From Streptomyces graminofaciens (GTDB lineage Bacteria > Actinomycetota > Actinomycetes > Streptomycetales > Streptomycetaceae), in NCBI RefSeq assembly GCF_030294945.1, contig NZ_AP018448.1, positions 7,532,001 through 7,596,000 on the forward strand: a stretch of DNA of 64,000 nt, written 5' to 3'. Under the pieces are notes generated by a model. The model was given only the letters and a program-made list of their open reading frames with translations. It did not search any database and was not told the DNA's origin. Shown here in pieces: positions 45,030 through 54,700 of this stretch. The translations under genes and the position numbers were made by a program. Every line of letters begins with the position of its first letter. Within the stretch, counting starts at the first letter, position 1.

Positions 45030-47492
45030 ATGATGTTCCCCAAGGAGGCAACAACGGACGGAACGCATGGACCGTTCGAGATGGCGAATGTGGCTGCCGC
45101 GGTGATCGACGCGAAGGGCACGGTCATCGGCTGGACGGGGGCCGCTGAGCGGCTTCTGGGGTACGGCGCGGCGGAGGTCCTCGACCGCTCCGCCGCCACT
45201 CTGCTGGCGCAGCCCGAAGACGCGTCACGGGCGGCCGAGGTCGCAGAGGAGTGCGGGACCCGGGAGAGCTGGGGCGGCCTGGTGGGCGCCCGGCACCGTG
45301 ACGGCCGCCGTCTTGAGGTCGGGCTGCGGGTGACCGCGATGTCCGACACCGACGACCGCAGGGCCTGGCTCGTATCGGCGATCGACGTGGCGAAGGCTCC
45401 GACCTGGGCGGTCAGCGGGGAGGTGCTGGAAGGTTTTCTCACCCGCTCACCGCTCGGCATGGCCGTGCTCAGCCCGGACCTGCGGTACGTGTGGATGAAC
45501 GACACCCTGGAGCGCTACGGCGGTGTGCCGCGCGAAGAGCGGCTCGGGCGCCGGATGTCGGACTCGTTGCCGGGCCTGAACACCGAGGCGCTCGAAGCAC
45601 AGATGCGGCGGGTGCTGGAGACCGGCGTGCCGGTCGTCGACTACGAGTACCGGGGCTGGACCTGGGCGGATCCGCACCGGGAACACGCCTACTCCACGTC
45701 CTTCTTTCGTCTCGACGACCCGGACGGCAGCCCGCTGGGCGTGTGCTACATGGGCATGGACGTCACCGACAGATGGCGGGCCCGGGAGCGCCTGGCCCTG
45801 CTCAGCGAGGCCAGCGCCTGTATCGGGGGCACGCTGAGCGTGATGCGGACCGCTCAGGAACTGGCCGACTTCTCGGTGCCGAGGCTTGCCGACTTCGTGA
45901 CCGTCGATCTGTTGGAAGCGGTGCTGGACGGGGAGGAACCCGGTTCGCGGCCGTTCGACGGCACGTATCCGGCGCGGCGTGCCGGGCAGCAGTCGATCCA
46001 CGAGGGCTGTCCGGAATCGGTGATCGCCACCGGCGACCCGATCGCCGCCCCCATGTCGTCGCCGTACATCCAGAGCATGGTCAACGGCACCTCGATTCTG
46101 GAAGCGTACCTGGACCCCGACACCACTCCGTGGGTCGCCGAGGACCCGGCCCGGGCCGCGAGCATCAGGGAGTTCGGGGCGCCCTCGGCGATGTGGGTGC
46201 CGCTGTCCGCGCGCGGCACCGTGCTGGGAGTGGCCACCTTCATCCGTACGGAGCATCCGGATCCGTTCGAGGAGGACGATCTGCTGCTCGCCGAGGAACT
46301 CGTCAGCCGGGCCGCGGTGTGGGTGGAGAACGCCCGCCGCTACACCCGTGAGCACGCTGCGGCGCTGGCCCTGCAGCGCAGTCTTCTCCCGCAGGGGCTG
46401 AACGGCGGGACCGCCATGGAGGTGGCCTCGCGCTACCTGCCGGCCGATGCCCGGGAAGGGGTGAGCGGCGACTGGTTCGATGTGATCCAGCTGTCCGGTG
46501 CCCGGGTCGCCCTGGTCGTCGGAGACGTCGTCGGGCACGGCCTCAACGCCGCGGCGACCATGGGCAGGCTGCGTACCGCCGTACAGACGCTCGCCGACAT
46601 GGACCTGCCGCCCGATGAGCTGCTGGCCCACCTCGACGACCTGGTGATCCGGCTGACGGAGGAGAAGGGCGGCGACGACGAGCCCATCGCCACCGCGGTA
46701 CTGGGCGCCACCTGCCTCTACGCCGTCTACGACCCGGTCACCCAGCTGTGCACCATGGCCCGGGCCGGACATCCGCCGCCCGCCGTGGTCACCCCCGGCG
46801 GCAAGGTCACCTTCCCGGACCTTCCGGCGGGCCCTCCGCTGGGCCTCGGCTCGTTGCCCTTCGAGTCCGCCGAGATATCCCTCCCCGAGGGAAGCCTGAT
46901 CGCCCTCTACACCGATGGCCTCATCGAGAGCAGTGACCAGGACATCGACGTCGGGCTGTCCCGCCTCAGCGATGTGCTCGCGCAGTCCGGCATGCCACCG
47001 GAGGACCTGTGCTCGGCGGTCGTGAACAATCTGCTGACCGGCCCGCAGACCGACGACGTCGCTCTGCTCCTGGCCCGGCCGCATGCGCTGGGCGCCGACC
47101 GGGTCGCCTCGTGGGACCTGCCGACGGATCCGGCGATCGTCGCGAGCGCCAGGGAGCTGGCTGTCCGCCAGCTGCTCGGATGGCGGCTGGACGACCTGGT
47201 GATGACCACGGAACTGGTGGTCAGCGAGTTGGTCACCAACGCCATCAGGCACGGCACCGGACCCGTCAGGCTGCGCATGATCCGGCATGACAAGTTGATC
47301 TGCGAGGTGTCCGACGCCAGCAACACCTCGCCCCGGATGGGCCATGCGCGGACCACCGACGAGGGCGGCCGGGGGTTGTTCCTGGTCGCCCAGCTGACCC
47401 GCCGTTGGGGTACGCGCTACACCCGGGCCGGAAAGATCATCTGGGCCGAGCAGGACCTCCCGGGGCCGATGGGCAACCGGGGCGGGCACTGA
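45030..47492 (+). CDS. PAS-PAS-GAF-PP2C-HATPase phosphatase/anti-sigma regulator
   Basis: 820 residues. Order: PAS (~20-120), PAS (~130-250, FLTRSPLGMAVLSPDLRYVWMND), GAF (~260-440), SpoIIE/RsbU-type PP2C phosphatase (~460-685) with metal Asp residues in GVSGDWFDV and VVGDVVGHG, and a GHKL ATPase domain (~700-810: ELVVSELVTNAIRHG, GGRGLFLVAQLTRRWG). Such proteins combine phosphatase and anti-sigma-like kinase activity on STAS antagonists related to BldG. The PAS/GAF input ligand is unknown; the neighbouring sugar module suggests, but does not prove, a metabolic cue. The ATG at 45030 has only a weak ribosome site. Confidence 0.92.
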   Translation: MMFPKEATTDGTHGPFEMANVAAAVIDAKGTVIGWTGAAERLLGYGAAEVLDRSAATLLAQPEDASRAAEVAEECGTRESWGGLVGARHRDGRRLEVGLRVTAMSDTDDRRAWLVSAIDVAKAPTWAVSGEVLEGFLTRSPLGMAVLSPDLRYVWMNDTLERYGGVPREERLGRRMSDSLPGLNTEALEAQMRRVLETGVPVVDYEYRGWTWADPHREHAYSTSFFRLDDPDGSPLGVCYMGMDVTDRWRARERLALLSEASACIGGTLSVMRTAQELADFSVPRLADFVTVDLLEAVLDGEEPGSRPFDGTYPARRAGQQSIHEGCPESVIATGDPIAAPMSSPYIQSMVNGTSILEAYLDPDTTPWVAEDPARAASIREFGAPSAMWVPLSARGTVLGVATFIRTEHPDPFEEDDLLLAEELVSRAAVWVENARRYTREHAAALALQRSLLPQGLNGGTAMEVASRYLPADAREGVSGDWFDVIQLSGARVALVVGDVVGHGLNAAATMGRLRTAVQTLADMDLPPDELLAHLDDLVIRLTEEKGGDDEPIATAVLGATCLYAVYDPVTQLCTMARAGHPPPAVVTPGGKVTFPDLPAGPPLGLGSLPFESAEISLPEGSLIALYTDGLIESSDQDIDVGLSRLSDVLAQSGMPPEDLCSAVVNNLLTGPQTDDVALLLARPHALGADRVASWDLPTDPAIVASARELAVRQLLGWRLDDLVMTTELVVSELVTNAIRHGTGPVRLRMIRHDKLICEVSDASNTSPRMGHARTTDEGGRGLFLVAQLTRRWGTRYTRAGKIIWAEQDLPGPMGNRGGH

Positions 47493-47530
47493 CGGCCCGG
47501 GGGCTTGAGAGTCCCTCTCCGGTGGCGCTG

Positions 47531-47609
47531 TTCGCGGCGACTCCGAGGCAAGCGGTCGTGGGCCGTGTCGCCGAGCCCCTGCTTCGGAAGCGTGGGTGGA
47601 GACGATCAG
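47531..47609. repeat. 79-bp direct repeat, right copy
   Basis: Pairs with 38151-38229 (76 of 79 identical, same orientation, 9,380 bp apart). It starts at the vapC stop codon and covers its 3' flank. Confidence 0.92.
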
Positions 47610-47800
47610 ACTTTGATCACGCGGATGCGGGGGCCGCGCAGTATGTGGAGGTCTTCGGGGTCTGGTGGTGTCAGGACGGTCATGGGGGAGGGCGAGGCCA
47701 GTGCGGTGGCAGCCGCGAGGGGCGTCGAGGGCGTCGAGGGCGTATGTGTGGCCGTGCAGTCCGGCTGCGGCGAGCAGCTTGCCGGCGTGGCGGGCTCGGC
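47606..47800 (-). pseudogene. vapC (PIN-domain toxin) remnant, right copy
   Basis: Reading the minus strand gives [20 protein letters not shown] then LDALD (47721-47798) and, after a frameshift in a GGGCGTCGA repeat, LAAATALASPSPMTVLT and DPEDLHILRGPRIRVIKV to a TGA at 47606-47608. This is the C-terminal third of a Streptomyces VapC: the TSDPEDL acidic segment is interrupted and the N-terminus with the first catalytic Asp is missing. Inactive. The matching antitoxin gene is absent. Confidence 0.7.
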
Positions 47801-48016
47801 TGCGGCGAGCCACTCGGTGGGGGAGAGCCACTCGGTGAGTTCGGGTGTGCGGCGTACGAGCCTGGACTCCTCTGCGATCACCGAGCCCGACGACATCTCG
47901 TCCGACGGATGCCGTAGCACCGGCGACGCGGAAATGTCCCTGGCCTGCGTCACCACCGCTCTCCCGGCGCCGAATATTCCGTGCCGAGCCGTGGGTGGAG
48001 ACAGCAGACTCGTCTC

Positions 48017-48640
48017 ATGGTCAGCATGAGCGTGTTCCGGGACGAGGTCAGAAGCTGGGCGGAGGGCGGTTCCGGGGAGCCTGCGAGGGAGCTGGCCGTG
48101 GGGCTGGGGGTACGGACGGCGGTATTGCTGGAAGGGCTCAGCGATGCCGCCGCCGTCGAGACGCTGACCGCCCGGCAGGGCCGGGACCTGGCGGCGGAGG
48201 GGGTGTGCGTGCTGCCGATGGGAGGGGCGATGAACGTCGGCCGCTACGCCGGACTCCTCGGCCCGACCGGCCTCGGGCTGCGCCTGGCGGGTCTGTGCGA
48301 CGAGCGCGAGCGACCCTACTTCGACCGAGGCCTCGATCGGGCGGGGGCGCCGGGCGGGGACGTCTTCATATGCGTGTCGGACCTGGAGGACGAGCTCATC
48401 CGCGCACTGGGCGAGACGAAGGTCGAGCAGATCATCCAGACCGAGCACGAAGCGCGCGCCTGGCACACCTTCACCCGCCAGCCCGCCCAGCACGGCCGCC
48501 CCCGACAACAGCAACTGCGCCGCTTCATCGGCACGAAGAAGGGCCGCAAGATCCGCTACGGCCGCCTCCTGGTCGAGGCCCTCGACCTCGACGTCGATCA
48601 GGTGCCGGCTCCCCTCAATGCCCTGCTCAGGAGCCTGTGA
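48017..48640 (+). CDS. Orphan TOPRIM-domain protein (OLD-nuclease-like)
   Basis: 207 residues from ATG at 48017 (another ATG at 48026 is possible). TOPRIM motif VLLEGLSDAAAVETL, with Glu39 and Ser-Asp 42-43, then VLPMGGAMNVGRY and a later acidic FICVSDLEDELIRALG. OLD-family nucleases carry such a TOPRIM after an ABC ATPase; here the ATPase part is missing, a stand-alone form known in Streptomyces. The C-terminal ~60 residues are basic (RFIGTKKGRKIRYGRLL), fitting nucleic acid binding. Role unknown; defence or repair are possibilities. Confidence 0.78.
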   Translation: MVSMSVFRDEVRSWAEGGSGEPARELAVGLGVRTAVLLEGLSDAAAVETLTARQGRDLAAEGVCVLPMGGAMNVGRYAGLLGPTGLGLRLAGLCDERERPYFDRGLDRAGAPGGDVFICVSDLEDELIRALGETKVEQIIQTEHEARAWHTFTRQPAQHGRPRQQQLRRFIGTKKGRKIRYGRLLVEALDLDVDQVPAPLNALLRSL

Positions 48641-48869
48641 GCCTGCGAGTCGGTGCAGAGGGGCAGTGGGCAGGGGGCAGAGGCGAGACGGTGCCGAAGT
48701 AGCCAGGGCGCCGGTCCATCGTCGGGCCTCGACCACGGTGAACCCCTCAACGCGTACGACAAGGCATCGTTCCCTGCCCGATCGGCTGTCCCGGGACCTC
48801 TGCTCGCGGCGGTGCTTGTGACGTAGCGTCACACGACGTCGAAGTGACGGAGGATTCGGAGGTGTGTCC
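48641..48869. other. Gap between TOPRIM and CIS genes
   Basis: 229 bp without a gene. It contains ribosome site GGAGG at 48858-48862 for the PAAR gene. The sequence GTGACGTAGCGTCACACGACG (48818 onwards) carries a TGACG/CGTCA inverted repeat (48819-48833) that could be an operator. Confidence 0.45.
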
Positions 48870-49259
48870 ATGGGGCTGCTCGTGACGGCGACGGCAGTGG
48901 TCAGCTGCACGTCGGGCACGGTTCCCGGGACGTTGTCCGTGCCCCCCGGGCCCGTGCTGTGCGGGGGCAAGCCGGTCGCCACCATCCAGGCGGTCGTGCC
49001 GCAGCTGAACATCCCGCCGTTCGGGATGTGCATGAGCCCGAACAACCCCATGGTGGCGCAGGCGACCGCCGCCGCGATGGGCGTACTGACGCCCGTGCCG
49101 TGCGTGCCTGTCACCCCTGCGCCCTGGGCGCCGGGATCGCCGACGGTACTGGTCTCGGGTCAGCCGGCGCTGACCCAGTCGTCGAAGTGCGCGTGCACAT
49201 GGGGAGGGAACATCCAGATCGGCTTCCCCGGTCAGCAGAACACACAGGTCGCCGACTGA
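48870..49259 (+). CDS. PAAR-like tip protein (DUF4280)
   Basis: 129 residues from ATG at 48870, chosen because GGAGG is 7 bp upstream (the GTG at 48864 is too close). It is rich in Pro/Gly/Val and reads as beta strands with conserved motifs GLLVTATAVVSCTSGTVPGTL, CGGKPVATIQ, MCMSPNNP and CACTWGGNI. Cys residues may bind a metal at the tip. DUF4280/PAAR-like proteins cap the spike of contractile injection systems. It is first in the rightward CIS block. Confidence 0.85.
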   Translation: MGLLVTATAVVSCTSGTVPGTLSVPPGPVLCGGKPVATIQAVVPQLNIPPFGMCMSPNNPMVAQATAAAMGVLTPVPCVPVTPAPWAPGSPTVLVSGQPALTQSSKCACTWGGNIQIGFPGQQNTQVAD

Positions 49260-49278
49260 GCGGGGCCCGGCAGAGCCG

Positions 49279-50577
49279 TCACGACTTGACCATCTTGCCG
49301 TTCAGCAGCGCGGATTCGGCGCAGGTGGTGGGCTTGGGGGCGGAAGGCGGCGCTCCTGGGGTGCGGCAGTCGACGGTCATCGTGACCTTGCCGCCGGCCG
49401 GGACCCGGAGCGGCGTCACCCAGGGGCTGTCCATGTCGCGGAAGTTCTCCAGCGCGAGCAGGGACACCTGGGATCCGTCGATGTTCAGCGTGAGGGTTCC
49501 GGAGTCGCCCTGAGGGTTCTGCAGGACCATGTCCGAGATCAGGAACGTCTTGCCCTTCGGCACGGTGAACGTGGCGCCGGCGTTCGCGCCGGCCTTGGCC
49601 CGCACGGACAACGGCGTGTAGAAGTTGGCGCCCTCCGCCCCGGACGCGGCGGCCCCGGAGGCGGCCCCGGAGGGCTGTGCCGACGGTTTCGTACCCGCCC
49701 CTGCCTCTGCCTTTGCCTTCGCGCTCTCGCTCGCAGCAGCCGACGCCACCGAGGCGACCTCCTTCTGGCGCTTCTTGACCTCGGACTGCACCGCCTGGCT
49801 CGCCTGGGAAGTGACAGCGGCGCCCGCGGTCGAGGTGATCGTCGGCTTGAGCAGGCCGAACCACGCCGCCGTCAGGGCCGTGGCAGCGGCGGCGGCCAGG
49901 GCGAGCGCCTTGGGAAGCAGCGCCGGGACCAGCGGGCGCTGCTCGTACGCGCCGTCAAGGGGCTCACCGGGCTGTCCGTCGCGTGCGACGCGGACCTGGA
50001 AGGCGTGTCGCTGCACCGCACCTCGCAGAATGCGATGGCGCGGCCGTACCGTCAGCTTGAGATGGCCCTGCTCCCCGGGCGCGAGTTCGGCCTTGGCCGG
50101 GTGGACGCGGTACCGCAGTTTCTCGTCGGTGTCCCATGCCCCGAGCGTGACGTCAGCCGGCATGTTGCCGTGGTTGCGCACCGCCACCTGGAACCCCGCG
50201 CGGAGCCGTCCCCGGTTCGAGCGCGGGAGCAGCTCCGATTCGACGGCGTGGAACGGCAGAACCTCCACCGTTCCTTCCGGGATCGTCACGTCCTGCGGCC
50301 GTTCGACGGGCAGGACCCGGACCGCGAAAGGCAGCTGCCCGACAGACGTGTCGGGTGCCTTCGGGGGCTGGAAGGTCAACGTCACCGTGTCCCCGGTCCC
50401 GGGGTAGAGCGACAGCTCGGCCGGTTCCACCGCGGACCACGCCGACGGCGCGCCGACCACCTCGAACCGGTACGCCTCGACAATGTCGCCGCCGTTGCGG
50501 ACATGCAGGGTGACCCGCTGACTCCCTCCGGGTTCGACCGAGAGGGACGGGGGGTCCAACCGCGCAGATGCTGTCAT
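49279..50577 (-). CDS. CisA-like membrane protein of the contractile injection system
   Basis: 432 residues from ATG at 50577, with AGGGG upstream. Residues 1-205 are two beta-sandwich (Ig/COG1470-like) domains with SVEPGGSQRVTLHVRNGG and FQVAVRNHGNMPADVTLG. One membrane helix lies at ~219-243. Then come an Ala/Lys/Glu coiled-coil-prone segment (~255-295), a disordered linker and a C-terminal beta domain (FTVPKGKTFLISDMVLQNP). Streptomyces CisA, which links cytosolic CIS particles to the membrane, has this layout and lies in the CIS locus, so this is likely the orthologue. It is the only CIS gene here on the opposite strand. Confidence 0.75.
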   Translation of the reverse strand: MTASARLDPPSLSVEPGGSQRVTLHVRNGGDIVEAYRFEVVGAPSAWSAVEPAELSLYPGTGDTVTLTFQPPKAPDTSVGQLPFAVRVLPVERPQDVTIPEGTVEVLPFHAVESELLPRSNRGRLRAGFQVAVRNHGNMPADVTLGAWDTDEKLRYRVHPAKAELAPGEQGHLKLTVRPRHRILRGAVQRHAFQVRVARDGQPGEPLDGAYEQRPLVPALLPKALALAAAAATALTAAWFGLLKPTITSTAGAAVTSQASQAVQSEVKKRQKEVASVASAAASESAKAKAEAGAGTKPSAQPSGAASGAAASGAEGANFYTPLSVRAKAGANAGATFTVPKGKTFLISDMVLQNPQGDSGTLTLNIDGSQVSLLALENFRDMDSPWVTPLRVPAGGKVTMTVDCRTPGAPPSAPKPTTCAESALLNGKMVKS

Positions 50578-50775
50578 GGCCCCTGACTGTAAGAAGATCA
50601 CCGCTCCCTGCCAGGGGCCGATAGGGAAGAACCGGAGGCAACATGTCTTCCCATTAGCTTCACATTAAGTGCACGCAAAGTCCGCACGTGCATGCTCGTT
50701 CCCCCTTGGTTTCAATATCGACACCTGGTCGGCCGGCGCTCACCGGTCATGGGCCGGGGAACGCAGGAGAACGAA

Positions 50776-51399
50776 GTGGAACGTGTCGCCGTCTTCGTCC
50801 ACGCCGAAGACCAGATCTCCCGGTCCGGCGTCGTCAGCCAGCTCAGGCAGCGCCCTGAGCTGTGGGTACTCCAGGAATCCGAACAGGAGCGGGCCGCGGT
50901 CGTGTTCGTCGTCACCGACAGCGTCGACGATCACACCGCGGTCCTGCTGCGCCGACTCGGCCGTACGTCCGCCGCACGCGTCGTGCTGATCGCCTCCCGC
51001 GTCGACGACTCGGGCCTCATCACAGCGGCGGAGTGCGGGGTCCTGGGTGTGGTGCGCCGCTCGGAGGCGACCCCGGACCGGATCGTCCAGGTGGCCCTGC
51101 TGGCGGCCCGGGGCGAGAGCAGCATGCCGTCCGACCTGCTGGCCCGTCTGCTGGCCCAGGTCGGCAAGATGCACCAGCAACTGCTCGACCCGCGTGGGCT
51201 GTCCTACTCCGGTATGAGCACGCGTGAGATCGGGGTGCTCAAGCTCGTCGCCGATGGGCTGGACACCCGGGAGATCGCCGAGAGCCTCTCCTATTCGGAG
51301 CGCACCGTGAAGAACATCCTGCACGACGTGACGAGCCGACTGCAGTTACGCAACCGCACGCACGCGGTCGCGTACGCGTTGCGCCAAGGCCTCATCTGA
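50776..51399 (+). CDS. LuxR-family regulator with atypical receiver, CIS locus
   Basis: 207 residues from GTG at 50776, preferred because AGGAG lies 6 bp upstream; the ATG at 50749 is possible. The N-terminal domain (VERVAVFVHAEDQISRSGVVSQL) is receiver-like without a clear phosphoacceptor Asp. The C-terminus is a LuxR helix-turn-helix: STREIGVLKLVADGLDTREIAESLSYSERTVKNILHDV. Orthologues occupy the same position in other Streptomyces CIS loci, so it probably controls them. Immediately after its stop is a 9-unit repeat. Confidence 0.85.
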   Translation: MERVAVFVHAEDQISRSGVVSQLRQRPELWVLQESEQERAAVVFVVTDSVDDHTAVLLRRLGRTSAARVVLIASRVDDSGLITAAECGVLGVVRRSEATPDRIVQVALLAARGESSMPSDLLARLLAQVGKMHQQLLDPRGLSYSGMSTREIGVLKLVADGLDTREIAESLSYSERTVKNILHDVTSRLQLRNRTHAVAYALRQGLI

Positions 51400-51416
51400 G
51401 GCACCTTCACACGGCC

Positions 51417-51632
51417 CTGTCCGAGGCCCTTCGCACGGCCGTGTCCGAGGCCCTTCGCGCGGCCGTGTCCGAGGCCCTTCGCGCGGCCGTGTCCGAGGCC
51501 CTTCGCGCGGCCGTGTCCGAGGCCCTTCGCGCGGCCGTGTCCGAGGCCCTTCGCGCGGCCGTGTCCGAGGCCCTTCGCGCGGCCGTGTCCGAGGCCCTTC
51601 GCGCGGCCGTGTCCGAGGCCCTTCGCGCGGCC
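51417..51632 (+). repeat. 24-bp minisatellite, 9 units, downstream of the LuxR gene
   Basis: Units begin every 24 bp from 51417; the first differs at its 5' end and holds one A variant, the other eight are near identical, each holding GTGTCCGAGGCCCTTCGCGC. A plus-strand frame starting GTG (51441) would read SEALRAAV repeats. No independent evidence of translation. It lies 17 bp after the regulator's stop. Confidence 0.95.
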
Positions 51633-51787
51633 GTGCGCTGCCCGATGGGGCAACGAGTTCTGCGTCCTTCTCTGCGCTGCCGCACCGGGTGAACCTCCCG
51701 GCGGGCGCCCAGGATTGACCGCCTGACCATCCTGGGGCGAGCGCTGGCTCCTGCCCCGGGGACGAGGACCCGGGAGGGAACGAGCCG

Positions 51788-54700
51788 GTGCGTCGTAGCG
51801 TTCGAATGCCGCGTGGTCGCGGGCGGGGCAGGCGCTTTGCCGCCAGGGCGCTTCCGCTGCTGTTGTTGGGGACGCTGCTGGGCGTCGTCTCCCCGGAGGG
51901 AAGAAGTGCCGCGGCGCCGGCCGACACCGCGGCCCCGGGACGCATCGCGTTCTACGGGTCGAAGCACCGCAGCCTGGGCACGGTGGCCCTCGGCGGCGAG
52001 AGCGCCGACTCCAGCGTTCCGCTCTTCCCCGGTCCGCAGCACTACGACGACGACGCCTCGGCCCAGGGCGACGCCATCGTCTGGACGAGCCTGCGGGACT
52101 CCACCGAAGCCCAGGTCTACACACAGCGCGGCAAGGGCCCCGTCGCCCGGGTCACCACCGCGTCTTCCGGGGTGCGGCACCCGCGGCTCTCCCCGGACGG
52201 CAAGCGGGTGGCCTTCGCCGCCACGACCGGTCGGACCGACGGTCTGCACGACATCTGGGTCGTGCGCGTCGAGGGCGGTCAGGCGCGGCGGATCACCCGC
52301 TCAGGCGACAACACATGGCCCACCTGGTCGCCGGACGGCAAGCGACTGGCCTTCAGCACCCAGATGGACGACGACTCCCCGTACCAGCTCTTCACCGTCG
52401 CGGTGGAGGGCGGGCCGATGCGGCAGATCACCACTGGGGACGACTGCGCCGACGGCCCCGGTGCGACCGAGCCCGCCTGGTCGCCGACCGACGCAGGCAC
52501 GCTCCTCTACACCTGCGAGGGGCGGCCGGGGGGTTTCCCGGCCGAGACCGGCCTGCACCTGGTGCTCCTGTCCCTGAGCGGGTCCCAGTCCGCCGCGCTT
52601 CCGTCCGGCTGGCAGGGCCGGGAGGGCAGTTGGTCGCCGGACGGCGCGAGCCTGGCCTTCGTCGGCCACGGTGAGCCGGGCTCCGACGACTGGCGGAACC
52701 TCATCTACACGGCGCCGGCCCGCAAAACGGCGGCCCCCGTCCTGCGGCTGGCGGAGGACCGGCAGGTCAGCGGCCCCAGTTGGTACACGCCCGCCGGAGG
52801 GGGCACCGAACTGCTCGTCGCCCGCGACTCGGCGGCGGAGACCGGCCGCCTCGACCTGTCGGACATGCTGCCCGACGGATCCGACCCGCGCGACCTGGGT
52901 CTGTCGGCCGCCGTGTCCTCCTCCTCCGTCAGCGGCGACTGGGCGGCCAAAGGACCCGTGTACTCGCCGGACGGGCAGCGGATCGCCTTCACCCGGCGCG
53001 AACGGAGGAGCGACGAGACCGTGGCCCGGATCTGGATCGCGAACGCCGATGGATCAGCCGCCCGGCCGCTGCACGCCCTGACCGCGGCCGGGGACCGGGA
53101 GACCTCCCCGGCCTGGTCGCCGGACGGACTGCGGATCGCGGTCGTGCGGGAGAGCCACGGCGAGGACGGCCGCCCATGGCAGTGGATCGCCGTGATCGAC
53201 GTCGCCTCGGGCCAGGAGGTCTTCAGCGTGGTCCCCGAGAGCCACGAGTTCGCCATCCAGCCGTCGTACGCGCCGGACGGCCGCACGCTGCTGTTCGCCC
53301 GGGTGAACATCACGGACTCCTTCTCGGAGATCTGGTCGGTCCGCGCCTCCGACGGCGGCGGGCCGGTCAACCTGACCGCTGCCTCCGGGCCGTTCAGGGA
53401 GCCCCCGACCGACATCACCCCCGCGGTCTCACCCGACGGTTCCACGATCGCCTTCGTCTGGGACTACGGCATCTGGCTGATGGACGCGGACGGTACCGAC
53501 CGCCGCCCGCTGCCGGGCGGAGAGTCCGGCCAGTCCGCTCCGGCCTGGTCCGCCGACGGGTCACGGATCGCCTTCACCAGCCGGGCGAGGGAACAGGCCC
53601 GGATCCACAGCGTCGACGTCGCAACGGGCGCCCTCACGGTCCTTGTGCCGCTGGGGTATACCGGAGTGCGCGGCGACACCAGCCACCAGCAGTCGCCGAC
53701 CTGGCAGCCGACCGCCGACCTCGACACCTCGCCGCTCTCCGGCCCGGGAGAGCTGAAACCGGGTGACAAGGCGACCGTCACCCTGAGCGTGCGCGACCTC
53801 GGGCCGGTGGCGGAACCCGCCGCGCGGCTGGTCGTCTCCGTACCGCAGGGGCTGCGGCTGACCGCCATGGAGTCGGACACGGGCAGGTGTGAAACAGCCC
53901 GGTTCACCTGCGACCTCGGCGCGCTGTCCGCGGGGGCGGCGGCCCAGGTGACGCTCCGTCTCACGGCCACGGCCGAGGGCTCGTTCCCCCTCGTATGGAC
54001 CGTGTCCGGCTCCGTGTTCGACCCCGATCCGGCCGACAACCACGGGACCGCGCAGGTCTCGGTCGGCGCACCGGCACCTGTACCGCCGACGGTCCCGCCC
54101 GTGCTGACCGTCGTGGCGGGCCCCAGCCCCGGCTATGTCGGTGGCAGCGTCACGGTGACCTACACAGTGACGAACACCGGCGACCGGAGCGTGACGGGAC
54201 TGTCACTGGCCATCAAGCTCCCCGAGAAGCTCACGGTGAGCGCGCTGCCGGCCGCCTGCCGCACCGCCGCCGGCTGCACGGTCGGCAACCTGGAACCGGG
54301 AGGCTCCACCGTCGTACAGGCCGTACTGACCCCGACGGAGGCCGGGCGGTACCGGCTCGGCGCCACGGTGAGCGCGACCTCGCACACGGAGGCGGACAGC
54401 GCCGTGCGGGCCGAGACGGTCCTGACGGTACGTCAGCCGGAGATCACCGCACTGCCACCGGTCGGCAGCCCGGGCACGGTCACCCTGGTCCGGGGAGCCG
54501 GCTTCCCGCCGGGGGTCCCGGTGCGGCTCGACTGGAGTCCGGGCATCACGGCGGCGGCCAACCCCTCGAAACCCGGGGCCGACGGGTCGTTCGTGGCGCA
54601 GATGCTGATCCTGGAGGGCGACCGCACCGGCCGGCGGACAGTCACCGCCACCGGCTCCGGGTTCGACCCCGTCTCCGCCCCATTCCTCGTGACCGGGGCC

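Noticed and set aside
45447..47831. 794-codon minus-strand frame opposite the PP2C gene
   Set aside because: Only its first ~80 codons (the vapC remnant) carry meaning; the remainder is antisense to the PAS/GAF/PP2C protein.
51441..51692. Small gene coding SEALRAAV repeats
   Set aside because: No ribosome site, frame exists only because the 24-bp array has no stop in it; not enough to call a gene.
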